NCBI GenBank assembly: GCA_031414415.1
Contig: JANNVK010000137.1
Location: forward strand, 1-33,741
From: JANNVK01 sp031414415
GTDB lineage: Bacteria; Acidobacteriota; Blastocatellia; Pyrinomonadales; Pyrinomonadaceae
Length of the DNA: 33,741 bases
Reading direction: 5' to 3'
Numbering within the stretch: position 1 is the stretch's first letter; the number at the start of each line of letters is the position of its first letter. A program made the translations under genes and the position numbers. Under the pieces are notes generated by a model, which saw only the letters and a list, made by a program, of their open reading frames with translations, searched no databases and was not told the origin of the DNA. Positions 5,918 to 15,142 of this stretch are shown piece by piece.

Positions 5918-8900
5918 ATGTCTAGGAGATTTATATTTTTAATGACTTCGATAAGTATTTTGCTGCTTTCTGCGGCAATTGCTTTCGGTCAAACAACGGG
6001 AAGTGTTGAAGGAGTAGTCAGAGATAATTCAGGAGCAAATATCGCTGGTGCTTCGATAAAAATCACAAACAGCGAGACCGGTCAATCTCGTTTAACGCAA
6101 ACAAACGGCGATGGATTCTTTAAGGTCTCTAATTTACAATTTGGTTTGTCGTATCAAGTTGAAGTCACAGCTTCTAATTTTGAAGTTAAACAAGTCAAAG
6201 ATGTTGCAGTTCGGATCGGAACTGGAACTTCGGTCAATATTGAATTAAACGTCAAAGGCGTTGCCGAACAGGTAACGATTACTGGCGATGCAGAGTTAAT
6301 CAATTCAACTGAAAGCCAACTTTCAACTTCGTATTCACAAAAACAAGTGCAGCAATTGCCTTTTGGTGGTGGCGGAATTGATAATCTTGCTCTGCTTACG
6401 CCAGGTGTAATTTCACCGCCAACTCCTTTTAGTAACGGAGTTGGGATTTCGGCAAACGGTAATCGCGGTCGTTCAAACAACTTTCAACTTGATGGTCAAG
6501 ACAACAATGATAATTCGGTTGCAGGTCCTTCGTTGACATTAACGAATCAAGACGCGGTTGGCGATTATCAAATTACAACAAATAATCCATCAGCTGAGTT
6601 CGGTCGAAATGCTGGAGCTCAAATTAATGCAATTACAAAGTCTGGAACGAATAGTTTTCACGGAACAGTTTCAAATTATATTTCAGGTTCAAGGCTGAAT
6701 ACTTTTAACTTAGCAAATGAGAAAACCGGACAAGCCTTTAATTTTTTGGCAAGAAACGGGTTTTCTCAACTAAGAGACATTGCCGATAGAAAAGGTAAAA
6801 GTCCATTTACATTAAATCGTCTTGGTGGTTCGTTTGGCGGACCAATCATAAAAGACAAAGCATTCTTTTTTGCCACATTTCAAACCGATATTACAAACGG
6901 CGAGTTCGTTGGTGACAACTTCACAAATGGTAACAGTGGTGCTATTACCTTTACTCCGCAAAGCGTGCAAACTGCAATCAGTTTAGGTTTCCCGGGAGCA
7001 ACACAGATTCTTGGAAATACACGACGCGGCGGTGGACCGACAAGCGTTCAAGGTCAAGGTGCTTTCTTGGTTGTTCCACATATTACAGACACAGACGGCG
7101 ATGGAATTCCCGATGCTTTTGTGAATCCGGGCGGAGCTTTTACCCGAAGTGCTTTTGTCCGTAATTCTGCCGGAGCGTTGATTCCATTATTAACAGGTGA
7201 AGGTGTTCGGATTCTCAGAATTAGAAATCGCCAGTATCAATTTATTACAAAAGAAGATTTTAATCTTACTGAGAAAGACACGCTGAGCGTCAGATTTATT
7301 TATGATAATTCGAGCTTCCCGCTTTCATCTGGAAATCCGATAACCGGTGCAGCTTTTGATACGCCGTCGAAAAATATCAATCTTGGCACAACTTACACTC
7401 GCTTGTTTAATTCAAACAATACCAATGAAGCAAGATTTAGTTTTTCGAGATTAGATGTCAAATTTGGCGACCCAACTGCCGAGCGTCCGGCTCCGGGGAT
7501 TGGTTTTGCCGGAGGCTTTAGAGATCGAGCCGGAAATTCTAACAGTCTGGCGTTTGGCACTGCAAATAACTTACCGCAATCACGAATTGTTGATGTTTAT
7601 CAGTTCCAAGATACATATGGAACGCAACTTGGAAATCATTCATTGCGAACCGGAATTGATTTCAAAACGCAAAGAGTAAAAAATTTCTTTTTGCCAAACT
7701 TTTTAGGCGTGTATCGCTTCAGTGGTTCGGGAAATCTGCCTGCAACTGGTGCTGTTTGTCCACTTTGTAATTTCTTTGATGCAGCTGGTGCTCCGCTTGA
7801 TGGGACAACCGCAACCGCCTTTGAAAATCTTTTGTTAGGAAGACCTGATCGAATTACATTTGCATTAGGCGACCCAAATATCAAAACTACGCAAAACGAT
7901 TATTTCTTTTTCTTACAAGATAACTGGAAGATTCGTTCAAATCTAACATTAAATTTGGGCGTTCGATATGAAGTTTCGACGACTCCGTTTAATCCGATTA
8001 TTGACAGCGTAAACACTCGTGAAGCAAATTCATCAACAGCGATTTTCAATCAAGCATTTCCGATTGATACTCGATCTGCAACACAATTGCCGATTGATAA
8101 AAATAATTTTGCTCCGCGTCTTGGGTTTGCTTGGTCACCAAATTTTGATTTTCTAGGTGATAGATTTAAAGGCGGAAAAACTGTAATTCGTGGCGGATTC
8201 GGAATCGCGTATGATCCGAGCTTTTTTAATATTGTCTTGAATACTGTCACGGCAGCACCTTTTGCCGCTGCTGGATTTATTCAGCAAACTCCGGGATCCG
8301 CAACGGCATTAAATTTTCCGTTTTTACCATCAAACACAGCACAGCTGAATTTAACGCCTAATACAAATGGCGGTGACCCAAGATTATTTAATCAAACGCG
8401 GGTTGACCCTGGTTTTTACAGTCCATACACAATTCAAACCAACTTTGGTATTCAACAAGAAATCTTCAAAGATTCTGTCTTGGAAGTAAGGTATGTTGGT
8501 TCAAAACTCGTTGGTCAATTTCAAACAGTAAATGGTAATCCAAACGTCGGTTATCTTAATCGTGCGGCACAATGTTTAGGATTGAATGCTGGAACATTTT
8601 CAGGCGGAAGAATTGTCGGTTCACCTGCTGCAACCAATGCAGCTGCATGTGCTGGAGGTGCTACAGGTGGTTTTACAAATCGTCCGGGAACTAACGGAAA
8701 TGGTCGGCTTGATCCGAATTTCGGAATCACAAGACTTCGCACAAATGGTGCTTCTGCTACTTATTACGGGTTGCAAACTCGTTTTGACACCAGGTTTAAA
8801 GGAGTAATTTTCAATGCAAACTATACATTCAGCAAAAATATAGATAACGCATCAGAAATATTCTCAACATTCGGTGGTGGTCAAAGCGTGGCACAACCGC

Positions 8901-9697
8901 AAAATCCGTTTGATTCAGTTGATGGTGAAAGAGGTCTTTCAGCCTTTCATCAAAAACATAATTTTACTTCAAACTTTGTTTATGAATTACCATTTTTCAA
9001 AGACCAGAGCGGTTTTGTTGGCAAATTGTTAGGTGGTTTTCAAGCATCAGGAGTATTAATTCTCGGATCGGGAACACCATATACGCCGATAACTCAATTT
9101 GGGCGAAATGATGGTGGTTTTGATGGAGCATTTATTGGTTCGGGTTCGTTGCGACCATATGGCGGAAATCCTAATGCAGCCGCTGGAACAATTGCTTTTG
9201 GATATGATGCCGCTTGCAATATATTGTTCGGTGGAAACATTTGTAACAGTGCAGCTCCTGGTAATTTCATCATTTTTAACACACTTAGCCCTGGTTCATC
9301 AGGACGAGTTGTTGCCAATGCCCAAGCTGCCGTTCAAGGAGCCAGATTAATTTACAACGATTCAGGATTAGCCAATACATTTGGAGGACTTACTCTGGCA
9401 GATGCAGAAGCCTTCAATTTCTTCAAAACTCCTTATGGAATTGGAAGAAATACATTCACGGGTCCAAGTAGTTACAATGTAAATCTCGGATTATTCAAGA
9501 CTACTAGAATAAGCGAAAGATTTAAATTGGAATTACGCGGCGAAGCAACTAATGTTTTGAACACAAGGAACTTCGGCACTCCAGATCCGATTACCGAAGA
9601 TGCTTTCAATGGCATAGCTGTCAGCTCTTTTCAAAATCCAGGATTTAATGGCGGATCAGTCCGTTCGTTACGATTTGGGATAAAACTAATATTCTAA
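5918..9697 (+). CDS. Oar-like TonB-dependent receptor with carboxypeptidase-regulatory-like domain
   Basis: A 1259-aa outer-membrane protein. It has an N-terminal signal peptide ending near AIAFG-QT, then a carboxypeptidase-regulatory-like beta-sandwich (about 28-105, GSVEGVVRDNSGANIAGASI and the GLSYQVEVTASNF strand), a plug domain (about 115-235, with QLPFGGGGIDNLALLTPGVI, GRSNNFQLDGQDNNDN and AEFGRNAGAQINAITKSGTN), and a long barrel ending in the aromatic LRFGIKLIF typical of outer-membrane barrels. Length suits the Oar-like receptors that are very numerous in Acidobacteria. The substrate cannot be inferred. The start is set by AAAAGGAG 7 nt upstream. The gene is preceded by a sigma-54-type promoter and a foldable leader and followed by a strong terminator, so it is probably monocistronic. 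Confidence 0.93.
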   Translation: MSRRFIFLMTSISILLLSAAIAFGQTTGSVEGVVRDNSGANIAGASIKITNSETGQSRLTQTNGDGFFKVSNLQFGLSYQVEVTASNFEVKQVKDVAVRIGTGTSVNIELNVKGVAEQVTITGDAELINSTESQLSTSYSQKQVQQLPFGGGGIDNLALLTPGVISPPTPFSNGVGISANGNRGRSNNFQLDGQDNNDNSVAGPSLTLTNQDAVGDYQITTNNPSAEFGRNAGAQINAITKSGTNSFHGTVSNYISGSRLNTFNLANEKTGQAFNFLARNGFSQLRDIADRKGKSPFTLNRLGGSFGGPIIKDKAFFFATFQTDITNGEFVGDNFTNGNSGAITFTPQSVQTAISLGFPGATQILGNTRRGGGPTSVQGQGAFLVVPHITDTDGDGIPDAFVNPGGAFTRSAFVRNSAGALIPLLTGEGVRILRIRNRQYQFITKEDFNLTEKDTLSVRFIYDNSSFPLSSGNPITGAAFDTPSKNINLGTTYTRLFNSNNTNEARFSFSRLDVKFGDPTAERPAPGIGFAGGFRDRAGNSNSLAFGTANNLPQSRIVDVYQFQDTYGTQLGNHSLRTGIDFKTQRVKNFFLPNFLGVYRFSGSGNLPATGAVCPLCNFFDAAGAPLDGTTATAFENLLLGRPDRITFALGDPNIKTTQNDYFFFLQDNWKIRSNLTLNLGVRYEVSTTPFNPIIDSVNTREANSSTAIFNQAFPIDTRSATQLPIDKNNFAPRLGFAWSPNFDFLGDRFKGGKTVIRGGFGIAYDPSFFNIVLNTVTAAPFAAAGFIQQTPGSATALNFPFLPSNTAQLNLTPNTNGGDPRLFNQTRVDPGFYSPYTIQTNFGIQQEIFKDSVLEVRYVGSKLVGQFQTVNGNPNVGYLNRAAQCLGLNAGTFSGGRIVGSPAATNAAACAGGATGGFTNRPGTNGNGRLDPNFGITRLRTNGASATYYGLQTRFDTRFKGVIFNANYTFSKNIDNASEIFSTFGGGQSVAQPQNPFDSVDGERGLSAFHQKHNFTSNFVYELPFFKDQSGFVGKLLGGFQASGVLILGSGTPYTPITQFGRNDGGFDGAFIGSGSLRPYGGNPNAAAGTIAFGYDAACNILFGGNICNSAAPGNFIIFNTLSPGSSGRVVANAQAAVQGARLIYNDSGLANTFGGLTLADAEAFNFFKTPYGIGRNTFTGPSSYNVNLGLFKTTRISERFKLELRGEATNVLNTRNFGTPDPITEDAFNGIAVSSFQNPGFNGGSVRSLRFGIKLIF

Positions 9698-9723
9698 ATT
9701 CACGCTTGGAATGTTAGTTTTGT

Positions 9724-9760
9724 GGCTGACTGGAAGGTATTTTCCAGTCAGCCAGTATTT
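9724..9760 (+). terminator. Rho-independent terminator of the TonB receptor gene
   Basis: A perfect 12-bp stem, GGCTGACTGGAA / TTCCAGTCAGCC (9724-9735 with 9742-9753), has a 6-nt loop and is followed by the T-rich tail AGTATTTTATT. It begins 27 nt after the stop codon. Confidence 0.92.
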
Positions 9761-9875
9761 TATTTATTACTTTGAGGAGCAATTTTTTTGAATTTGTTAA
9801 ATCCATTTTTAATCTTGTTTACGAATATTAATTTTACAATAAATAAATATCTTTTTTGAGATATTAAAATTTTAA

Positions 9876-9897
9876 AAACATCCAAATTTTGGTGTTT
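9876..9897. promoter_or_regulatory. 22-bp near-palindrome upstream of the GNAT gene
   Basis: AAACATCCAAA is followed directly by TTTTGGTGTTT, its near-perfect reverse complement (one wobble and one mismatch). With no loop it reads as a DNA operator rather than an RNA hairpin. It lies 16 bp upstream of the ATG at 9914. No regulator is identified. Confidence 0.35.
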
Positions 9898-9913
9898 GAT
9901 CCTACGCAAACAT

Positions 9914-10768
9914 ATGAATTATCGTTTTTTATCAGATGAAGATTTTTCTGAACTCACAATGGCTTTTAATCTGGCATTTTCAGATTATATTGTGCCGATT
10001 GATTTTACAGAACAACAGTTAAAGAAATTGTATATTCAACGTCATGTTGACATTAATCATTCGCTTGGTGTTTTTGCAAATGAAGAAATGATTGGATTTA
10101 CAGTCAACGGATTTGGATTATGGAACGGCATAGAAACAGTCTATGATGCCGGAACAGGCGTAATTCCAAACTTTCGCAGACAAAAAGTTGCTGAAAAAAT
10201 GTTTGAATTTATGATTCCAAACTTTCAAAAACAAGGTTTTAAACAATATCTTTTGGAGGTGATTACAAAAAACGAAAAAGCACTAAAACTATATGAAAAA
10301 CTCGGCTTTGAAAAAATCCGAAAAGTTTCGTTAATGAAAGCTGCTAATCTCTTTAAAAGTGGTTTGCAAATACCAAATAACTTGCAAATATCTGAAATCA
10401 AAGAACCCGATTGGGATCGACTTCAAACATTTTGGGACGGAAAACCAACGTGGCAAAACTCAGTTAAGGCAATTGAAGCAACAATTTCCGATAAAATAAT
10501 TCTTGGTGCTTTTGAAGGCAACAATTGCATCGGTTATATTGTCTTTTCTGCAGAAAGACCAGTTATTGATCAACTTGCAGTTGAAAAAATACATCGTCGA
10601 AAAGGTATCGGCTTAGCACTTTTGACTGCGATGCAAAAGATTGTTGGGTATGAGAAAAAAATAAGTATTATGAACCTCGATATTGAGATAAAAACTGCGT
10701 TGGACTTCTTTCAAAATAAAGGTTTTAAAGAAGTTGTTTCGCAGTTTGAGATGATTAAAAAGCTGTAA
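9914..10768 (+). CDS. Tandem-domain GNAT N-acetyltransferase
   Basis: A 284-aa protein from the ATG at 9914. A TTG at 9896 would add six residues but falls inside the palindrome, so I prefer the ATG. Two GNAT folds are joined in tandem: domain 1 (about 1-135) has the acetyl-CoA motif region GTGVIPNFRRQKVAEKMFEF and the KLYEKLGFEK motif; domain 2 (about 150-284) has LAVEKIHRRKGIGLALLTAM and ALDFFQNKGFKEV. The first domain's RRQKVA departs from the usual R/QxxGxG/A pyrophosphate loop by lacking the glycine, so the second domain (RRKGIG) is the better candidate for cofactor binding. The acceptor substrate is unknown. No clear Shine-Dalgarno is visible. Confidence 0.85.
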   Translation: MNYRFLSDEDFSELTMAFNLAFSDYIVPIDFTEQQLKKLYIQRHVDINHSLGVFANEEMIGFTVNGFGLWNGIETVYDAGTGVIPNFRRQKVAEKMFEFMIPNFQKQGFKQYLLEVITKNEKALKLYEKLGFEKIRKVSLMKAANLFKSGLQIPNNLQISEIKEPDWDRLQTFWDGKPTWQNSVKAIEATISDKIILGAFEGNNCIGYIVFSAERPVIDQLAVEKIHRRKGIGLALLTAMQKIVGYEKKISIMNLDIEIKTALDFFQNKGFKEVVSQFEMIKKL

Positions 10769-10881
10769 AAAAAATTTTGATTGAGTATCTTTTTGTTTTC
10801 AAGTTTTGTTAAATTACATTTGAGTCAAAAAATTACAGATGAAAAAAAACGCTAAATTAGACTTCTCGGAGATTTAAGATT

Positions 10882-13764
10882 ATGAATTTGATGTTTCGAA
10901 AATTTATTATTTTGATGCTTGTTTTATTTGTTCTGACACTTTGCGTAACGGCACAGACCAAATCTCGCCAACGAGTTTTAAATTCTGCAACTAACTCTAT
11001 AACTGGAGTTTATGCCGGTTTTTCGTTGCCGCTGATCGGTGTCAATGGTGATATGCAAACCTATATGCGGACGTTTTATTTTCGGGAAAATGGAACGTAT
11101 GTTACCGAACTTGACGAAGCGGATTGGCAAACTCGCGTTGACGGAAATTACAAAATTATCGGTAACAAACTACTCATTCAATCAAATTTAGTCGGAGATT
11201 CGCCGAGTGAAATTGAGATCAAAGAAAATGGCGGCTTTCTTTTTTACAACGGTGCCGGTCTTTTGAAACTCAACGCGGTGAGTTCGATTCCGGCGGTGAT
11301 TGTTAATAATAATTCGGGTGCGAGCAGCGGCGGAATTGGCACAAACAACATATTTGTCGCAGTTTCTTCTTCCGACCTTTACAACTTTGACGGAAGAGGA
11401 AATTTTAGCCACAACTCGTCGAGTGCGAGCGTCATTTCAGGAGCAAGTGTCGGCGGCGGGAAATCAAATAACAACAGCAGCGGCGGAACTTACACGATTA
11501 AAAATGGACATTTGACTTTGAATTACAGCGACGGAAAGGTTGTCAAGAAAAGTTTTTTCTACTCAGAATCTGACGGCGACGGAACGGCTTTGATTAACGG
11601 AAGTTTCCACTTCGAGACTGATGAATCTAAAAAAACTCAGCCAAATTTAATCACGACAACCTTCAGAGAATCAAAAATTCCCGCATCTAAAAGCTCAGCA
11701 AATAAAACTCTTAACGGAGCATACGCAGGAACTTCGACCCCAAATTTGAATCCATTTGGCGGAACTATTTCTTTCCAGACTTATGCTTTTTATTTTCGAC
11801 AAAACGGCACATACGCAACCGAACTCGATGAACCTGATTGGCAAACTCGAGTTGATGGAACTTACCGAATTTCGGGTAACAAAGTATTTATTCAATCAAA
11901 GTCAGTCGGCGATAAACCCGAAGAAATTGAGATTAAAGAGAACGGAAGCCTTTATTACAGATATTCTTACCTCTTTAAACTTGAAGTTACGAACAGTGTT
12001 CCGGCGGTTGTGGTTGAAAAAAAATCGGGAAGCAGTAGCGGTGGGCAAGTTCAAGGTTCAGTCTTTATCGGGAATATCTCGAATACGCTTTACAATTTTG
12101 ACGGTCGAGGTAATTTTTCCAATAGTCGGGAAAGCACAACGCTAATCAGCGGTGATAATGTCGGCGGTGGCGTTGGTGGGTCAAGCGGCGGAGTTGGAAC
12201 TTACAAGATTAAAGACGGTCTTTTAACGCTGACTTACAATGATGGAACGGTGGTTAAAAAAAGTTTTTTCTACACCGAAGATGATGGAGACGGAACTGCA
12301 CTAATTAACGGTAGTTTTTATTTTGAGCCTGATGAGCCGAAGGGCAAAACGACAAATTCAGTTGAAAAGAAAGTTCCAACGCCAATAAAATCGCCCGTGA
12401 AATCTGGTGTAATTACAACATTAAATGGAGCTTACGCCGGAAGTTCAGTTCCCGTATTTTTCCCCGGTGGCGGAAGTTCAAGCACAGCCTACAGATATTA
12501 TTTTCGCCCAAACGGAACTTACACAACCGAACTTGACGAACCGAATTGGCAAACTCGCATTGATGGAAATTATAAAATTACGAAAGGAAAAGTAACCTTA
12601 ATCCCAAATAAAATTGGCGAAAAGCCTTTTGAAATGGACATCGAAGAAGAAGGTGCAAGTCTCGTTTATGGTAGCAACACGCTTTTTAAACTCAATGTAA
12701 TGAACAACATCCCTGCTATTGTGGTCGAAAATTCGGGCGGCACAAGTAGCGGCGGAAATGGAACGGGAACAACCTTTGTCGGCGTTTCATTTTCGGGTGT
12801 TTATAATTTCGACGGCAAAGGAAAATTCACGAACAACGCCTCAAGTTCGAGCGTTATCAGCGGGGCAAATGTTGGCGGCGGAAGTTCAAACGAAAGCGGC
12901 GGATTTGGAACTTACACAATAAAAGACAGCCTTTTAACTCTGACTTACAACAATGGAACAGTCGTCAAAAGGAGTTTTTTCTACATCGAATTTTCACACG
13001 GCGGAACGGCTTTGATAGATGGAAGTCTCTATTATGAACCCGATGACGAGGCTGAAAAAGGTAAAACTAACGAACCGACAAATGTTGCCGAAACGCCGAC
13101 AACCAAAGAAATTTCGCCGATTGAATCCGCCGAAAAACGAGAGGATTTAATCATCAAAAGTTCGAGAATGCTGAAACTTGCAAATATGGCTCACGGCGGC
13201 GATAAATTAGACAGTCTCAAAACTATTCGTTTAACCGGAAAGGCTCTTGGTTTTGAGATAACAATTTTGGTTGACGCAACGAATCAAAAAGTTAGAAACG
13301 AGTTTAGAAAAAACGGTAAATTGATGCTGGTCGAACAATTAGACGGCGAAAATAGTTGGCTCTGGGGAGACAATTTGAAGTCACCAATGACGAATCAAAA
13401 GCGAAAGGAATTGAAGAGAAGTTTGACGACAGGTTTATTTGCAATGCAAAGTAATGCGATAAAATCTGCTGCTTTTCAAACGGCTGACCTGAATCTGAAA
13501 GGCAACTTAAAGTCTTTGTTGGTCTTAATTAACGGCGAAAAATATGGAATGATTTTTGACGATAAAAATCGCCTTGTCGCTGAACTCAGCTCGGAAGATG
13601 GAGTTTTGCAAACAAACTATTCCGAAGATTATCGCAACGTCAGCGGAATAATGATTCCCTTTAAATCGAAGGTTGTGCTGGGTGAAAAAAGCATTGAAGT
13701 TAAGTTTTCGGCGGTTGAAGTGAATATAGCTTTTAGTGCGGAAGTTTGGAGTGTGCCAAATTAG
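10882..13764 (+). CDS. Secreted protein of three tandem 237-aa modules plus a LolA-like C-terminal domain
   Basis: A 960-aa protein with an N-terminal signal peptide (hydrophobic 8-26, cleavage near VTAQ). Three modules cover about residues 40-248, 274-486 and 513-722; their first glycines in GVYAG/GAYAG fall at 42, 279 and 516, a repeat period of exactly 237. Each module has two lipocalin-like halves: FRENGTYVTELDE..WQTRVDG with a following Y-I-GNK strand, then YNFDGRGNFS, a Gly/Ser-rich loop with VISG..VGGG, and LTLTYNDGTVVKKSFFY ending in DGTALINGSF. Residues about 748-960 form a separate domain (SRMLKLANMAHGGDKLDSLK) similar to the 260-aa protein at 15657-16439. I do not recognise a named family; an extracytoplasmic role is inferred. 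CGGAG 10 nt upstream supports the start. Confidence 0.8.
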   Translation: MNLMFRKFIILMLVLFVLTLCVTAQTKSRQRVLNSATNSITGVYAGFSLPLIGVNGDMQTYMRTFYFRENGTYVTELDEADWQTRVDGNYKIIGNKLLIQSNLVGDSPSEIEIKENGGFLFYNGAGLLKLNAVSSIPAVIVNNNSGASSGGIGTNNIFVAVSSSDLYNFDGRGNFSHNSSSASVISGASVGGGKSNNNSSGGTYTIKNGHLTLNYSDGKVVKKSFFYSESDGDGTALINGSFHFETDESKKTQPNLITTTFRESKIPASKSSANKTLNGAYAGTSTPNLNPFGGTISFQTYAFYFRQNGTYATELDEPDWQTRVDGTYRISGNKVFIQSKSVGDKPEEIEIKENGSLYYRYSYLFKLEVTNSVPAVVVEKKSGSSSGGQVQGSVFIGNISNTLYNFDGRGNFSNSRESTTLISGDNVGGGVGGSSGGVGTYKIKDGLLTLTYNDGTVVKKSFFYTEDDGDGTALINGSFYFEPDEPKGKTTNSVEKKVPTPIKSPVKSGVITTLNGAYAGSSVPVFFPGGGSSSTAYRYYFRPNGTYTTELDEPNWQTRIDGNYKITKGKVTLIPNKIGEKPFEMDIEEEGASLVYGSNTLFKLNVMNNIPAIVVENSGGTSSGGNGTGTTFVGVSFSGVYNFDGKGKFTNNASSSSVISGANVGGGSSNESGGFGTYTIKDSLLTLTYNNGTVVKRSFFYIEFSHGGTALIDGSLYYEPDDEAEKGKTNEPTNVAETPTTKEISPIESAEKREDLIIKSSRMLKLANMAHGGDKLDSLKTIRLTGKALGFEITILVDATNQKVRNEFRKNGKLMLVEQLDGENSWLWGDNLKSPMTNQKRKELKRSLTTGLFAMQSNAIKSAAFQTADLNLKGNLKSLLVLINGEKYGMIFDDKNRLVAELSSEDGVLQTNYSEDYRNVSGIMIPFKSKVVLGEKSIEVKFSAVEVNIAFSAEVWSVPN

Positions 13765-13794
13765 TTTTGAGTAATGTAAAACTACGGGAATTCT

Positions 13795-15102
13795 ATGAAA
13801 AACATTATTTGTATCATCAGTCTATTATTTATTTCTTCCATATATTTGGGACAAATTGATGCGTCTGCCCAATCAACCGAGTCGAATCAAAATGTAGCGA
13901 TTGCCAAAGAAAATTTGCAGCAAACTCCGGTTGAGGTGCCTGAGTATTCTGAGAAATCAAGGGCTTACAACGATAAAAAGACTGTGTGGTGGATTTTCGA
14001 TACTTTTTTGAATGTGTTAATTCCTTTTTTATTTTTGCAAACTAAGGCATCCGCAAAAATTCGTGATTTCTCGCAAAGATTCGGCAGACGTTGGTATTTT
14101 ACACTGGCAATTTATTTTATTATCTTTACGCTTGCTAATTTTTTGATTTTCTTGCCTTCATATTATTACCGCTTCCATTTGCTTGAACTCAATTACGGAT
14201 TCTCCAATCAAACTCTTTTCGGTTGGTTCACTGAAAACTCTTTAAAGCAAATAGTTACGATTATTATAGGTTGTTTATTTCTATGGGTTCCATATTTGCT
14301 GTTGCGAAAAAGTCCAAAGCGTTGGTGGCTTTATACAAGTGTTTTGATGGTTCCTTTTATAGCATTCCTTATGATGATTGTTCCGATTTTTATTCTTCCG
14401 CTTTTCGATAACTTTAGCGAGATGAAAAACAAGGATCTGGGGGCGAAAGTATTGCAACTAGCGGATCGTGCAGGAATTGAAGGAGCTAGAATTTATGAAG
14501 TTGAAAAAAGTGATGAGACAAAGGCTAAGGGTGCTTATATGACAGGCATATTCAATACGAAGAGAATTGTTTTGTCAGATACGATTATCAAAGGTTTGGA
14601 CGAAGACGAACTGTTATTCGTAGTGGGACACGAAATGGGACATTATGTTTTAGGTCACTCTGCCAGAAGTCTGATTATCTTACCGCTTATGATTTTTGTT
14701 TCCCTCTTTTTAGTCTATAAAATCTCAACGTATTTGACTAAACACTTCGGGAATAGTTGGGGTTTTAGCGAAATGTCCGACCCCGCCGCAATGCCTTTGT
14801 TAAGTTTAGTTTTCGGAGTGGCGTTTTTTATCTTGACTCCATTTTTTCTTTGGGATAGTCGCAACCAAGAACTTGAGGCTCAACGCTTTGCTTTGGAGAT
14901 TACTCGAAATAATCGTGCTTGTGCAACTGAACTTGTTAAAACAATAAAAGAAGATTTCTCAAACCCACGCCCAAGCCAACTTATAACAATTTTTCAACGG
15001 CAACATCCGCCACTTGGTGAACTGATTGATTTTTGTAACGAATATAAACCTTGGGAAAAAGGCGAACCGTTGCAATATGATGGATTATTTAAGGGAAAAT
15101 AG
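13795..15102 (+). CDS. M48 family STE24-type membrane metalloprotease
   Basis: A 435-aa protein with an N-terminal signal-like segment, several membrane segments (about 68-85, 100-125, 155-175, 182-208, then two after the active site) and the zinc motif VVGHEMGHYVLGH (His279, Glu280, His283). The third ligand region reads SRNQELEAQRFAL, with Glu359 in the ligand position of SRxxExxxD. Position 363, normally Asp in this family, is Gln here. STE24-type proteases in bacteria are inner-membrane enzymes thought to take part in protein quality control. Thirty bases separate it from the three-module protein, and the same-strand genes that follow suggest a loose operon. The ribosome-binding site is weak. 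Confidence 0.9.
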   Translation: MKNIICIISLLFISSIYLGQIDASAQSTESNQNVAIAKENLQQTPVEVPEYSEKSRAYNDKKTVWWIFDTFLNVLIPFLFLQTKASAKIRDFSQRFGRRWYFTLAIYFIIFTLANFLIFLPSYYYRFHLLELNYGFSNQTLFGWFTENSLKQIVTIIIGCLFLWVPYLLLRKSPKRWWLYTSVLMVPFIAFLMMIVPIFILPLFDNFSEMKNKDLGAKVLQLADRAGIEGARIYEVEKSDETKAKGAYMTGIFNTKRIVLSDTIIKGLDEDELLFVVGHEMGHYVLGHSARSLIILPLMIFVSLFLVYKISTYLTKHFGNSWGFSEMSDPAAMPLLSLVFGVAFFILTPFFLWDSRNQELEAQRFALEITRNNRACATELVKTIKEDFSNPRPSQLITIFQRQHPPLGELIDFCNEYKPWEKGEPLQYDGLFKGK

Positions 15103-15142
15103 CAGGAATTTAAGAAAAATTAGGAGTTAAATTAAAATAAAT

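Noticed and set aside
6154..6480. 108-codon minus-strand frame inside the TonB receptor gene
   Set aside because: The receptor frame has clear plug-domain motifs here; the antisense frame shows no recognisable features and no ribosome-binding site.
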